The notes: a model not told the origin generated them from the sequence alone. Counted from the first letter of the stretch, positions 49,464 through 61,535 are shown. The stretch is 64,000 nt of DNA from Trachythela sp. YZ-2020 (GCA_016169945.1 JADLSH010000158.1:531001-595000); one strand, 5' to 3'. Numbers and translations: made by a program.

Positions 49464-49958
49464 ATGTTCCGAATGCGTATATATGAACGTACAGGCATGG
49501 AAGGATATACCAATTTGCGTGCCTATTTTATCATCATCAAAATTATGGAAAAGTCAGGTTTTCAAATTTCTAGCACCGATCTGGACATGTACATCAAAAT
49601 AATTGAAACGCGTTGCCATTCGTTGCTCCGTTCCACTTCCAGCGTTAGCATAAAGTTACTTGATGCGGTACTGTGGAGTTTGACCGAGTATGGAAAGGTA
49701 AATTTCAATCAGCTGTGAAAAACCTCTCGTGCTAAACGGTAAAGCGACGAAAGCTACACTATTTGATTTTAATGGCCCTGTGCCAGGTACAAAATTGAGA
49801 TTATGCTGTCGTGAATGGAATATAAAATATGGCATTGGCAGCTTCGTTGACTCGAAAGGAGAACATGTCTATTCGAAATCGCTTGGCGTTGATTGGATAG
49901 AAACCAGTAACGTCAAGTACATTGCTAAAGAGTTATATGAATGGATTACATCATTGGG
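49464..49958 (+). CDS. KDZ-like gene, possible N-terminal exon, frameshifted
   Basis: Two frames join near 49700: MEKSGFQISSTDLDMYIKII with LLDAVLWSLTEYGK, then CEKPLVLNGKATKATLFDFN, GTKLRLCCREWNIKYGIGSF and DWIETSNVKYIAKELYEW. It ends at TTGGG|GTAAGC. No named domain. Assigned to this gene by strand, spacing and style, with moderate doubt. Confidence 0.45.
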
Positions 49959-52105
49959 GTAAGCACTTTATATTTAGTTTATAACCTGTTAATTTGTTAA
50001 AATGCAATGATTTGAAAAATTTTATGATCGATTTTTACCGGGCGCTTAAAATAGACAAGTACAGGTGTATGTACAACAGAATACCACGGTACCACAGAAT
50101 ACCAGTCTTATTTATTAATCTAATAAAATTTGGAGGAAACATACTATATACTTTATTTTTATGAATATATATTGTTTTAGTTTTAATTGACATATAAAAA
50201 ACAAAAAATGAATATTTTCATAAAAATTCTTAAAATAATCAGGATTAACAAAAAATAACATTCTATGTTTTTGATACTTTTTTACCGTATAATGCCTGTA
50301 AAATTCGAAATTTTAAAAATAAGTTTGCAAACCAGTATAATTTATGTTGATCACTACTTTTTCTATGCAACACAACATTATTACTATACAGGAATCACAC
50401 CGAGGAATCAATTTTACCATTGAAAAACTAAATTTTTCAAAATTATTGATAAACCTGGTATTCTTTGGTTACACCACTGGTATGCTGTATTGATTTTAGC
50501 ATTTAGTACTTTTCACTAAATCCTACAGTATTATCACGCAACATGACACACCAAATCCTGGTACAATTTGATAAACCGTTGCTTATTTATCTCTGCACTG
50601 GTATTCTGTGGTACATTAGAGTTTGTTCCACAGAATGTTCAATTGAAAATATATATTTAAGTCTATGAAATCTTGCCCCAAAATCCCCAGGAAGAAAAAA
50701 TCAGGGCCTTTTTTAAGAAATCGTTAGTGGGGGGGCCATCATCGAAAGGGGACGTAACAAATTTTTGTATTCTTGAGTCTCTGTGTCTTGATTTCCTGCA
50801 TTTCCAGAGACAATTTTTGATATATCCCATCTAAACGGAGCCAGTTTTGTTGTGAGAATACAATAACTGTCCTCTAAACTCAGTTTTCCCCCCTTTTTGC
50901 TTATACTTTGGACAAAAGGGACCTTCACTGGGGGGGCCAAAATAGCTTACTGGGGGGGGGGGCAACATGGGTGCTGGGGGGGCTTTGGCCCCTTTGACCC
51001 GCCATTTTGTCTCGTTTGTGTTTTAAATGATATACCATCGGCCATATTATTGGGATTCGCGATTAAATGCGTGCGAGCACGGTACGAGTAACATTTTGAG
51101 TGATTGAATTTAATTAAAACTACCGTGTAATGGTAAGAAATATTTGCACGGTTAGACCGTGCAATGGAACTTTCCATTGTACGGTCAGTAGAATGGCAAT
51201 ATTTATTTAATATCACGTGATCGTAATCAACCAGTTAAATGACGAGAACCTACGAAGTTGTTATATAAAATAAGATATGTTCCATATCCAACAACAGTTT
51301 TCATTTTTAGTTGGGGATGATATTGATGAAGAGGAGACAGAAATAGAGTGCATTACAAATGGTATGCGTGACCTTTTTATTATCAATACTATGATGAAAG
51401 TTATTAAGATGCCAATAATATTTTACGCAGGACCTTTTATATTTGTTCTAATATTTTGTAATGACGAGAAATCAGGTGAAGAAAAATGCTAAATTTAGCA
51501 GACAAACCATGCTTGCATAAAGTTCACAAAGCATTTGTTGTTAGCGGCAGTAATAGACTGTTAGTATAATTGTCTATAAGTCTATTAAAATTTTGGAAAC
51601 TGAATTGAATAGTACAAACTTTAGTAGTAATATTGTTACCATGCAGAATCAGTATAATTAACCAGAAAGTTACTTGTAAATTTTGATTTGTGTAATTTCA
51701 ATACCAAAAGTAAAGTAGTTTTTCATTTGTAGAAGAGGACACAACAGCTTCGCGTGCAACGGATAAGTAAAAAAGAGGTATAAAGAACTAATATAATAAT
51801 TATTCCAAAATATTTTCTTCAATAGATGGATATCAGTTCATTAACAATTTAAATAATCTTAATTCAAATCTTAATAACAAATGTTAAAGTTCATCTTTTT
51901 AGAGCCCAAAACCTGCAACATGTTGGAAGTTCAAAGAGCTTGTGTTCACTGCAAACAACTGAAAGCAGGCAATAATATGACGAATTATCACTCGCTCAAT
52001 AATGAAAATAAACGATATTAGATAACGATGCTTTTTGAAATTATTTGGTTTAAAATATTTCTTTCGGCTGCATGAGCACACCATGTAAAAACTGTAAACT
52101 GTACA
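49959..52105. other. Intronic or intergenic stretch with small inverted repeats
   Basis: 50083-50613 has inverted ends (ACCACAGAATACCAG and CTGGTATTCTGTGGT), a MITE candidate. 50.73-50.99 kb has several GGGGGGGCCA blocks. 51277-51492 has a 71-codon frame without recognisable features. No other gene seen. Confidence 0.45.
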
Positions 52106-52361
52106 TTGAAGTTTGTTTTCGGACTTTATATTATTGCTGTGCTACCAGGCGAACTGACTGCAAAGATCGTGGCTAAAACGTTTTGGAAGGAAGAGGTTCA
52201 TCGCGAATTGGAAGCACTCGATATGCTTGATAGGTGGTCGTTTAAAAATGAAAAAGAATGCCAACTAGCAGGATCATATGAAGATGCAATGGAGTATGCT
52301 GATAGTCCGAAGTCTGAGCTTGTATATCAGCATGAATGTGCACAGCATTGTAAAGAAAGAG
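52106..52361 (+). CDS. KDZ-like gene exon
   Basis: Encodes AKTFWKEEVHRELEALDMLD, WSFKNEKECQLAGSYEDAME and YQHECAQHCKER, ending at AAAGAG|GTAATA with one leftover base. Splicing to 52777 gives ERGCGTLYVADGNWK, which supports the junction. Confidence 0.6.
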
Positions 52362-52776
52362 GTAATATATACCCATTAATGACTCAAATGCCCATCTGAT
52401 CTATACGAGTATATTCTGCCCTTTCCCAAGGGGGGCAAAAGTGTCCTTTTAATATAAATAATAACAATAATAAGACTGTTAAAAAAGAGAGAAAACAACT
52501 GTAAATTCGAGGATCAGTTCATATTGGGTAAGACAATTTTTCGTTCTGTTCTGTATATAATTCTATTTGTACAGAGAAATAGCAATTAAATGAGCTGAAA
52601 TTTGAAATTCATCGAAATCCCATCCAAGAGGCGTGGCCGCGAAAATTTTGTTCGACAGCCATTACGGTTCGCATTACCCCTCTATCACCCTGCCATCGCT
52701 CTGGCATCCCTGCTTGCATGCATCCTTAAAACTTTATAAAAAGCGTCCCATAAAACCTAAATATTGTTGCTTTCAG

Positions 52777-52980
52777 GGTGTGGAACATTATACGTTGCAG
52801 ATGGTAATTGGAAGCTCAGGCATCTACATTGTATGTGGAAGGTTCCAGTAAAGGTTGACGGTTTTGGAGCGATTAAATATCCGAGCGTATGCCCACTATC
52901 ACCTGTGAGAGGTAAAGCTTTCTGTACCGTCCACGTTGAAGCAGCAAAGAAATTGAATATATCGTCTAATTCAAATAATT
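52777..52980 (+). CDS. KDZ-like gene exon, Cys/His-rich
   Basis: Acceptor TTTCAG at 52776. Encodes GTLYVADGNWKLRHLHCMWK, GFGAIKYPSVCPLSPVRGKA, FCTVH. The Cys and His spacing fits a CxC-type zinc-binding unit of KDZ proteins. The 3' end shifts frame near 52980 before a donor at about 53024. Confidence 0.62.
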
Positions 52981-53856
52981 TAATTTGAAAGAGTGTGATA
53001 AGGACAAAACTGATAGTGAAGGTATGGTACTTCAGATCTTTAATTCTTAAATTTAAATCACTCATTGCCATATTTAACAACGGGGGGCGAAATTCCCATT
53101 GAATTCACCGCGCCCTTCAGGAAATTCGCCTCCTCTAGAATATTCGCCTTTCATTTATGAATTTCGCTCTCCCTTAATTTAGTCACTTGAAATAAGTTAT
53201 CAATTGTGACCAATACAAATTTACATACGAAGGACTAAAGACGCTTTCAAACACATTCTTTGCATTTTTTGTTATTCCTAATTTATTGTTAAAAAGTAAC
53301 CACTGCGGCGGTTCTGTGGCGGCTATTGTTAACATTGCTTTGTCAAAACTTGTTTTTCACTGACATTTCAATTACTCATTTAATTTGCTAAGTTTCAGTG
53401 GTCTCAGCCATTTATTTGTTGTTGACAGATATGATCGAATTGATCGAACTGAGTCGATATATAAACTGTTCTTAGACTTAGTTTGTACAAGTCGAATAAA
53501 TATCTGTCAAAATCTGTCGTTGTGAGAGCATGCAACAAGCAACACTCCGCAGTGTACAACAAATTTCACCCCACCGTATGAAATTCCTGTGACACCGGCA
53601 TAGTCGCCGAAAGGGAGGTGATTGACAAGCCTATAATCACTGATAGTCAACAATATTTCTACTATAATTATATACTAGAATGATCAATATCAAGAACCCA
53701 GAGGAAAGTAAAATCCTTGAGTCCCCCCCCCCAGTATTTTCTGTATTACTGAGCACATGGTCGTCTCTTGTCACGTCGGGGTTCACGGCTTTGGTATTCA
53801 TATACTTCTAACTCCTTAACAGAAGTCCAATGCTAATTCTCCAAATTTGCATTTAG
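52981..53856. other. Intron, no gene seen
   Basis: Between two exons of the KDZ-like gene. AT-rich with one C-run near 53.73 kb. Confidence 0.4.
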
Positions 53857-53979
53857 AAGTGTCAGGCATGGTGTTAAGGAGCGCAAATAAACCACTTGAT
53901 CACGATGCCATAGAACATCAACTGGAGGAATTGGCAAAAACGAGTGATTCTAGCCCTGCTGATGCTACAACATCTCAAG
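53857..53979 (+). CDS. KDZ-like gene exon
   Basis: Acceptor ATTTAG, donor CAAG|GTTTAC. Encodes VSGMVLRSANKPLDHDAIEH, QLEELAKTSDSSPADATTSQ, continuing in frame into the next exon (G then TKSFL). Confidence 0.55.
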
Positions 53980-54094
53980 GTTTACTTAGAACGATGGCTA
54001 TTTCAATTTGAATTTTCTTTCCCCCCAAATAGATTGGATTCCAAAATTAGCATTATTGCAATCATGCAAATATACTTTTACATTGTTTCGACAG

Positions 54095-54272
54095 GCACTA
54101 AATCCTTTTTGTCAGAGAACCCTGGGTTTTTGGCAAACGACAATACGTTAGTTGCTGAAGTTGAGTGCAACAAAGATACTGGCGGAAAAGTGGCATTGCA
54201 GTCCTGGTCCAGAGGGTCATTCTGGCTAGTCACAAGTGGAGGAATCATTGAGTATTTCCAACCGTTGTATAA
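54095..54272 (+). CDS. KDZ-like gene exon
   Basis: Acceptor CGACAG at 54094. Encodes TKSFLSENPGFLANDNTLVA, EVECNKDTGGKVALQSWSRG, SFWLVTSGGIIEYFQPLYK, ending at a GTATAAG donor. The CNKDTG ... WSRG ... GGIIE pattern is the region before the transposase core in related proteins. Confidence 0.6.
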
Positions 54273-54709
54273 GTATAAGTTCTTACGTTGTTTATTTTAG
54301 AGCAATTTGAAGCATGTTTTTGAAGAGCCCATAAGATTATATTTGAAAAGTACTCCGATAATATAAATGGTTTAGTGATTGTACTGTGTATCAAGGACAC
54401 TACAATAGATATATATGTGAACTATATGTCCATATATTATGACGAAATATCCGTACACATGCCCTGATATAAATGTACGGTTATTTATTATTATTATTAT
54501 TATTATTTACAAATATTTTACAACGGTAGCCCTTCAGAACACCTATGATCTGTTTTTCAAGAGGCCGTTTGAAACTGCTATTACATAATATTATTAGAAA
54601 ACAAGAATGAAACCTAGTCAAATGCACACATAAGTATAAAATTATCACACTATTAAAAATATTTAAAAAGGAAAATTATTACATGCAGATAGAACATATG
54701 TAGCTAGAT

Positions 54710-55306
54710 CTATTTAATGTTACTGTTTTCTCTGAGAGACGTCTTGAATTGACCTGTCGACATTTCATTTGTCTTAACCTTATTTGGCAAGTCATTCCAG
54801 CATTTTGCTCCTGTGTAACTAAAGCTTTTTTTCAGGAAATTTGTTCTAGGTTTATTTAGCTGAAAATTAAGCCCGTTACTTCTAAGTTGATACTTTTCAT
54901 TATTAGATAAACTGAACATATTAGGCATATTTTCCGGCACTTCCTTATTTTTAACATTAAACATAAGTGTAGCTTTCTGAATATCTCTCCTTTCCTTAAG
55001 TGTTTGCCAACCAAGTTCTCTCAACAGGTCTCTTGATCGGATCTCGTATGATTTACCCGTAATTATTCTTGCCGCTCTGTTTTGCATTTTCTGCATATTA
55101 TCAAGCAAATAGCTACTACAATTATCCCAGACCATGCTACAATAATCAAAGTAAGGAAGAACCAATGACTTATATACTGTGATCAAAATTTCTTTTGGCA
55201 CAACCTGCTTAAGTCGCCTTAGCATACCTAATCCTTTAGAAACTTTTTTTATTACATTACCAACATGCTCATTCCATAAAAGCTGGTCATCAACAACGAT
55301 CCCCAA
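54710..55306 (-). pseudogene. LINE reverse transcriptase, thumb and C-terminal part
   Basis: Encodes VDDQLLWNEHVGNVIKKVSK, YKSLVLPYFDYCSMVWDNCS, MQNRAARIITG and the C-terminal SFSYTGAKCWNDLPNKVKTN. It is linked to 55252-55824 through a one-base frameshift near 55290. Confidence 0.85.
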
Positions 55307-55826
55307 GGTTTTGCATTGTTTATACGTTTGATGTTTGTATCTGCTAGTTTTATTAAGGGATCCCGATCGATGCTATTTAGTTTACTTCTTGAGCCTATTA
55401 TCATGTATTCTGTTTTATCTTTGTTTAGGGTCAATTTGTTGCTAATTAGCCATTGATGTACACATTCCAAATTTTTATTCAGATTTTCCTCTAATTCGTC
55501 AATCGATCTGGCTGTGGCAGTTAAATTAGTATCATCAGCAAACATGCTTGCCGAAGCACCATCCATGCATTTTGGCAAATCATTAATATAAACTAAAAAT
55601 AATAGGGGCCCCAAATTCGACCCCTGTGGTACTCCACATGTTATAGCACATTGCCTCGACATTGCCTGATTACTTTTACATATTTGTTTTCTGTTACTCA
55701 AATACGATCTAAACCAATCCAATGTTAATCCGTGAATTCCATAAATTGATAATTTTTTAATCAAAATATCATGATCTACACAATCAAATGCTTTCTTCAA
55801 ATCCAAAAATATAACTCCATTCAATA
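55252..55826 (-). pseudogene. LINE reverse transcriptase, palm part
   Basis: Encodes GVIFLDLKKAFDCVDHDILI (motif A), CGVPQGSNLGPLLFLVYIND (motif B) and MFADDTNLTA with catalytic FADD. Then comes KLTLNKDKTEYMIIGSRSK. It is cut at its start (55826) by the Crypton fragment, within the GLLNG codons. Confidence 0.87.
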
Positions 55827-56933
55827 GCCCTTCAAAAACTCATTAATAATTCATAAGGAAATGAACCAATCACATCGAGAAAATAGGTCACATAATACAC
55901 CATCAACCTCATCAGTATTCTTTATATTATTAGTATTCTTTATATAAAGAACATTTTTATATAAAGAATACTAATGACGCTAAAGAAAACAGTCTAATAT
56001 GAACAAAACATTTTGTTAGGAAAAATTGAATAACACAACAACCTTTACTGAACTCAACTCTATTTTACTTGCTAACAAAATTAATAGTACAATTGTTGAA
56101 CACAGATCTTGTAAACGATTCGCTGACCGTATTACTATCACTACCCATTGAATTGGAATGTTACACAGTATATCATCTGGAATATCAAAGTCAAAATCAT
56201 CAAAATCTGATTCTTTCGCATCCTCACTTGGCATTTCCTCATTTGGCAATCCCTCATAATTCGCTTGTCTCATTTCAGCATCCAAGGATCAAGGCCCTTC
56301 TAAACGTAGCAAATCTAATTTAAAAAATATTTTAAAGAAATGTTAGCTCAATTTTGTATTGAACGCAATCAATAACATTAATCACTTTATACCTCTTGTC
56401 GCATAAATGGCGTTGAATCCCACAACAAATACTATAGAGCGTTCTAGGAGGATAACATTCTCCGTCCTCTTTACACACCTCCATAACAAACTTCGTTAAT
56501 CAGAAATTGAGTGTCTCTGCCGACATGCTACACAAGTTGACATGCAAGTCTTGAATTACTGAAGTATCCACAGCTGAATTGCTTTGTTCGTTTGAAGCTT
56601 TCTTATTTAACCTTGTTGCCTGCCAGAAGATCTTCATAGACCATTTATTAACGCTACGGTTGACTTGCTTCTCCTCTTCGCCACCCTAAACGTTCGCGTC
56701 GACGCCATACCATACGCTAAAAACGCCCGAAAATCGTATTCCCACCTACTGCCTTGAATAAACATTTAACATATGCCCCACTTAGTTCTGCCTGATCGCT
56801 CGTGAAATAAACAAATGCGCTTACGATGCCGATTATACCCAAACAACAAGCAAATTCTCCTTACATAACACAATACATGTATATACATGCTTCAAATATT
56901 TACCATGATTGCTTGATAAAACACAACAGTACT
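55827..56933 (-). mobile_element. Crypton-type element fragment inserted in the LINE
   Basis: About 1.1 kb separating two halves of the LINE reverse transcriptase (YINMDK on the right, GLLNG on the left). A minus-strand block at 56381-56660 encodes MKIFWQATRLNKKASNEQSN, SAETLNF, a premature TGA, and VCKEDGECYPPRTLYSICCG, IQRHL, the core-binding domain of Crypton/DUF3504 recombinases. The catalytic domain is absent. An acidic stretch at 56016-56285 (DFDDFDFDIPDDIL) resembles the N terminus of such proteins, oddly placed downstream. Exact ends were not resolved. Confidence 0.55.
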
Positions 56934-57104
56934 TTATCCATGTTTATATACCAACTATTTGTAACTCCTAATAGGGATGTTTGTGTTGACTGTTTTTTCC
57001 TAAAACCTGCTTGCTGTTTTGTTAGAATGTTGTTGTTTTCTAGATATGCAGAAAGTTGTTGAAATATTAATTTTTCGAAAACTTTTGTGATTACTGACAA
57101 AATG
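56934..57104 (-). pseudogene. LINE reverse transcriptase, fingers/palm piece
   Basis: Encodes SVITKVFEKLIFQQLSAYLE, NNNILTKQQAGFRKKQSTQT and SWYINMDK. It follows directly on 60328 (NYRPISIL) when the DNA transposon is removed, and continues at 55826. Confidence 0.8.
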
Positions 57105-57285
57105 CACTCTCCTCCGCAGAGGCTGTGAGCTATTAAAAATAATTAGTCGTTTTTAATAGCGAGTTCTCGAGCATTTTCATTAGTCTTACACGAAGTTTTG
57201 ACGAGCAAAGAATGAAGGAAGGAGGAAACATAATGTTTTCAAGATGGCGACATTTGCATAAATTCGAGTGACTATTTTATGAATA

Positions 57286-57522
57286 ATGGATGAAGGAATT
57301 GCAAATAGCATATTGTCGACATCAAATAGACCGTTTCAAGTGGCGAAAGAACAAAACAAAATATCCAAAATAAAGCATCGCAATGTGGTGTTTAATGAGC
57401 AAATCATGAAGGATTGTAAGACGCTGTTTGAAGATCTTGAAGGATCTTCATGGCCAAATGGTAGGAGTAATTTTATTAGGATATTATCCGAGTTTATAAA
57501 TAAAAATATCTGTAAATTATAA
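57286..57522 (+). CDS. Short unknown protein in the 3.2-kb transposon
   Basis: Starts at an ATG at 57286 shortly after the left terminal repeat and encodes MDEGIANSILSTSNRPFQVA, KISKIKHRNVVFNEQIMKDC, then WPNGRSNFIRILSEFINKNI. No recognisable domain. Position right after the terminal repeat suggests the first exon of an element protein, but nothing downstream confirms it. Confidence 0.3.
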   Translation: MDEGIANSILSTSNRPFQVAKEQNKISKIKHRNVVFNEQIMKDCKTLFEDLEGSSWPNGRSNFIRILSEFINKNICKL

Positions 57523-60223
57523 AATATTTTAGTCCGATCATTTTTCATGTTTATTACTGTGCCAGAAATTTTAGGCGTGAGCTGGCGAGGTAACACAAGG
57601 CTTCACCAAACGTGCTGCAGGGCTCAGCCTCCAGTGAGGTCCAGGGGTGGAGCCACTGGTAAAGCACTCCCGGAAAAGGGTGGGAAAGGTTTCTAGAGTG
57701 CATCAGAAGTCATTCGAAGCAAAAACTAAGGTTTATGAAGTTGTCAAGTCAATGAATTTGGCAGGTCCTTTGAGAGAGTTAAGTGACACTGTAACCCCCA
57801 TATGGTTCTATAGGGTTGCATGTTGGACATGTTGGTGACAACAAACATTTGCCTCCAAGAAAATCCATCTAAGAGTCAGATTCATTGGTCAAATTGAGAA
57901 TTATGACCATGGTGCAAATATAAAGCTGTAATGCTGCTATTTTATAAATCAAGGAAAGAGCCTTTAATATATCCATATTTAAGGACTGATATTAATATTG
58001 CTTCATGGTGGTGAACAACTTTCTTTAAATGACTTAATATATAGAACAAAGACAGTGCCAGTATTCAATATGAAGAATTTCAAATGCAATCATCACTGAT
58101 GAGATGGAAAAGAAGAGCATGGCAATTGCATCACATTCCCGCAGAGAGGCAGCAAAATTATATGGCTATTTCTTTTGCACTGCCAGTACCATGCTGTGTC
58201 CAAGTTGAAAGATCGGGGATACACAAGATGGTCCAGGCCAATGATTTAGATTTAGATTAGCATGTTTTCAGTTACATCTTTCACATGGCTCACAACACCA
58301 CAATCTTGAAAAAATAATAGAATACTTTGTAAGCAATTTATGATTTTAATATAATAAAATAAACTCGTCTGACAGATTTCTAGTAGACAGTCAATGATCT
58401 AACAACAACAACAATGATGTACATATTATTTAAGAACTAAGAAAAGTAACTTATCAGATGCATATGATTTAGCCAGTATATCCTGAGAATGTTGGGTTTT
58501 TCTCAAAACCTTCTTCATAACTTTGCAGACCCTTTTTGATGTACTTGGATCCTGTGTATATCAAGTACAGGTAGTTCATCCTCATCTAATTGCAAATGTC
58601 ATATTAAAAATATTAAAAAGGATCAGCCCATTAACAGGCAATACACCCATCATTTTGCTTTGTCTAACACCAGATGATTTTACATTTTTCAATCCTACTG
58701 TTAGTACTGTAGATATTTTTACCTCCATATCAAAAAGGAGAAAGTAGAGTATGGTATGTTGTTTTGAAACAGAAGCAACTGGAAAGGATTTTGTAAACAT
58801 TCGGTGATTCACTAGCAAGGTACATACATTAGCCCACACACAGAGTGACCATTGAATGACAGTTTTGAAAATTATTACTGTGCAAGTGCATTAATGTTAA
58901 ATATTGAAGTAATGTCTGGTGTTACAGAGTAAAATTCTAAAGTAGGTGAATCTTGGCACATTGCTGATTGTTAACTTTTTAAAGTCATTTTTGTTAATTT
59001 TGCTATGTGAAGATGAAGCTTCAGAACAATTTTCAATTGTTTGCTGGTCATTAGATGATAATTTGCTTGGACAAAATATGATTTTGGACTTCATAAGAAC
59101 ACAGATTATTTGTAGGGAAGCCATTTAACCCATTAAAATAGCTGGTAATGCGCCCAGATGCACCCTACTTTTGTCAGTTCTAACCCCAGACAATTAACCC
59201 CACTCATTCTAACCCCAGACAATTTTACTGCACAGTGGTAAGGTAATGCCAGTTAATGTTGAGCTGATTACTTAAGAGAGGCCAGCATAGCGCTGGCAGT
59301 TTTAAGGAGTTGAGGCAACAGCAGTTGAGGTGAGGCAGAGAAAAATTAGGAAGGCAAGAGCAAGACACAGGGAAGGAGAAAATCACATTCTTTGCCTTTC
59401 CTGCATCACACCTCCTAATTTTCCTCTGAAACCCTTTAAAACCCTAGCTATACAGGCTACCTAGCAAGTTGCTGATTTTTTTCTCATGTAGACACGAGGT
59501 GAAAACCAGTCATACTCATAGGTCTAGCCCTTCATTTAAAGCCATATAAACATGGCTAATAATTTTCATATCTTAGTCACTTAGTAATTTTGAGTTACAA
59601 TCAATCATTTTTAGACTAAAATATTCGTTTTATTCATACAAACAGACAGTTCAAAGATTGAAATTGTGTGTAACAATGGCTTAATTTTAAATCATTTTCC
59701 CACATGACACAGCACGTGTATTCATAAATATTCACTATTTTCATATCAAGTTTGTCGCAAATATTTCAAATAATTACATACATCGTCGTCGTCAAAACCT
59801 TTTCTGCCTCTATATAAATGTGTGAACATTCGTATCTCATTTATTCGCCGGTGTAATATCAACAAAACAGTGCTTTTATACGTACCTTCTAGACTGAGAA
59901 CATGCATCGAATTTTCGAGCGAGGTTCAATATCGCAGCCCATTTCTATATACACAAATTATAAACCACAATATCATTATACGAAGAAAATTCATTTACAT
60001 CAACTCCACATCAAGAATATATTAAATAGCACAAACAATACTAACTTACCATCTATACTAAGATTCTGCATTGACGTTTCAAGATCTTCCGTGTCGCTCT
60101 CTGATTCCGCCATGTTGTGTTCACAGAACCGCTACTTTGTTCACAGAACCGCACATTATATGGCAGAGGCTTCCCTCATAATTTTCCTCCTTCCCGTCTT
60201 TCCCCGCGCGCTCACATTTCCTT
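57523..60223. other. Gene-less interior of the 3.2-kb transposon
   Basis: Several short frames (for example at 57647, 58523 and 59902) show no domain. No RNA gene or complete nested element was identified. Confidence 0.4.
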
Positions 60224-60327
60224 GAAAACTTCGTGTAAGGCTAATGAAAATGCTCGAGAACTCACTATTAAAAACGACTAATTATTTTAATAGCTCACAG
60301 CCTCTGCGGAGGAGAGTGGACAAAATG

Positions 60328-60980
60328 GATATTGGCCGGTAATTATTGCAGTCATTTCTATTTCCTGTTTTATAAATTGGTGAGACTATTGCAATTTTCA
60401 AATCATCTGGAAAAATACCAGTACTGATTGATTTGTTAAAGATTTGAGTCAGAGAAGCAACGATTTCTCCCGCTGCATCTTTTATTAACTTAGGAGGAAT
60501 CCTATCGTGTCCAGTGGATTTCGATGCTTTAATACTCTTAAGTATTTTCATCATATCATGTTCATTTACTGTCTCTAATTGAAATTCAGTGTCTTGAACA
60601 GATACGTAGCTATCAGCTGGTTTTGATAAATTAGAAATACTTTTAGCTAAATTAGGCCCAATTTTCGAAAAGTGATCATTGAGGGTGTTTGCTATATCTC
60701 GTGCATCGGTGATAGTTGTATCATTTATGATCAATTCCTTGATGTCTGTCGTCTTAGATTTTTTATTGACTACCTTGTTAATCGTTTTCCACATTTCTTT
60801 CGGGTTTTTGGAAGTGTCTTTGAAACATTTCAAGTAATATTTTGTCTTAGTTGATTTAATCTTTCTGGAGAGTGCATTTCTAGCCTGTTTATATGCTGAG
60901 TTATCCTGTTGTGTAATATCCTTGTAATGTCCCATTATTTTCCTTTTCAAAAAAGGTAATCGTGCCCTTGTGGCATTCAA
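60328..60980 (-). pseudogene. LINE reverse transcriptase, N-terminal part
   Basis: Encodes RARLPFLKRKIMGHYKDITQ, KCFKDTSKNPKEMWKTINKV, SKSTGHDRIPPKLIKDAAGE and IAIVSPIYKTGNRNDCNNYR with PISIL, the fingers of a CR1-type enzyme. It is cut at 60327 by the 9-bp duplication of the DNA transposon. Confidence 0.86.
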
Positions 60981-61019
60981 GTAACATGTGCCTAATTGTC
61001 TATAATATTAACATTGTAG

Positions 61020-61535
61020 ATCTGAATCGTCTACCCAAGCATTCATCATCTTTATTTGCTGGATCACTCTAAAATTTAAGCCAATGCTTGATAACGGAGC
61101 ATCAGAAGATGAAGTAAGAACAGCAATACAGAACACTGTACTTTCGTATGACAATATGTGTCATGTCGACACCATGAAGATAGCACGAAAAGATCTCCCA
61201 CTCCCAGCACCTCTTAACACAGCTTGGAATGATATTGGGAAAGTAATTGATAGGCTTCATTTGCGAAACCACAAAGATAAACGTTGCAAAGTCAATTACA
61301 ATCCGGATGGAAAGTTCCAACCAGTTACAACTCAATGTCAGCTGAGCAAACCTTTGTCTGGGCAAGCAGAATGAAGAAGATTGTTTGTGCCATTCCACGA
61401 TTGCACCACTTTTTCTACATACATCGTGCAATCAAACGGAGAAACGCATACACCGAAAGATGCCAATTGCAAAACAAAACACCAGTCCTTCCAAAGTTGA
61501 CCAACACCCATTTTAATAAAAATACTGAAAATTAA
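61020..61535 (+). pseudogene. KDZ-like transposase core, last coding block
   Basis: Frame 1 gives MLDNGASEDEVRTAIQNTVL, SYDNMCHVDTMKIARKDLPL, DRLHLRNHKDKRCKVNYNPD. A one-base frameshift near 61312 then gives VPTSYNSMSAEQTFVWASRM, KKIVCAIPRLHHFFYIHRAI, KRRNAYTERC. The spacing of the Asp (YDNMC), the HxxxH/C pair and Glu (AEQTF) fits the KDZ transposase core. Stop at 61533-61535. Confidence 0.7.

Larger units (their letters stand above)
57105..60318. mobile_element. 3.2-kb DNA transposon, 9-bp target duplication
   Basis: GACAAAATG flanks both sides (57096-57104, 60319-60327). Terminal inverted repeats of about 95 bp start CACTCTCCTCCGCAGAGGCT and include AAAACGACTAATTA, GTTCTCGAGCATTTTCAT and the ACACGAAGTTTT end. 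The duplication lies in the LINE reverse transcriptase, whose coding sequence resumes in order on each side. Inside, one 79-codon plus frame (57286-57522) is the only candidate coding block; nothing resembles a transposase catalytic core. Nine-base duplications suggest a Mutator-like affinity. Confidence 0.83.
54481..60985 (-). mobile_element. 5'-truncated LINE, itself split by two insertions
   Basis: The 3' tail is an ATT-type trinucleotide run (54484-54508 on the plus strand as TTATT). Coding pieces are, on the minus strand, 60980-60328, 57104-56934, 55826-55252 and 55306-54710. The endonuclease is absent, so the 5' end is truncated near 60985. The LINE lies in the KDZ-like gene. A Crypton fragment (55827-56933) and a DNA transposon (57105-60318) split the reverse transcriptase. 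Confidence 0.82.
49464..61535 (+). pseudogene. KDZ-like transposase gene, spliced and split by a LINE
   Basis: Six plus-strand coding blocks with matching splice phases run from 49464 to about 61535: 49464-49958, 52106-52361, 52777-52980, 53857-53979, 54095-54272 and 61020-61535. The last block has SYDNMCHVD and RLHLRNHKD. After a one-base frameshift near 61312 it continues with YNSMSAEQTFVWASRMKKIV, where the Asp and Glu fit the RNase H-fold catalytic residues of KDZ (Kyakuja-Dileera-Zisupton) transposases. The middle blocks are Cys/His-rich (DGNWKLRHLHCMWKV, VCPLSPVRGKAFC). The gap between 54272 and 61020 is filled by a LINE on the other strand. Terminal repeats of a KDZ element were not found, so a domesticated copy cannot be excluded, but the frameshifts argue for decay. 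Confidence 0.6.

Noticed and set aside
40975..60318. The two DNA transposons with 9-bp duplications both measure 3214 bp and might be the same family
   Set aside because: Their terminal repeats (CAACCTCGTCC against CACTCTCCTCC) and interiors are unrelated as far as I can see, so the equal length is taken as coincidence.
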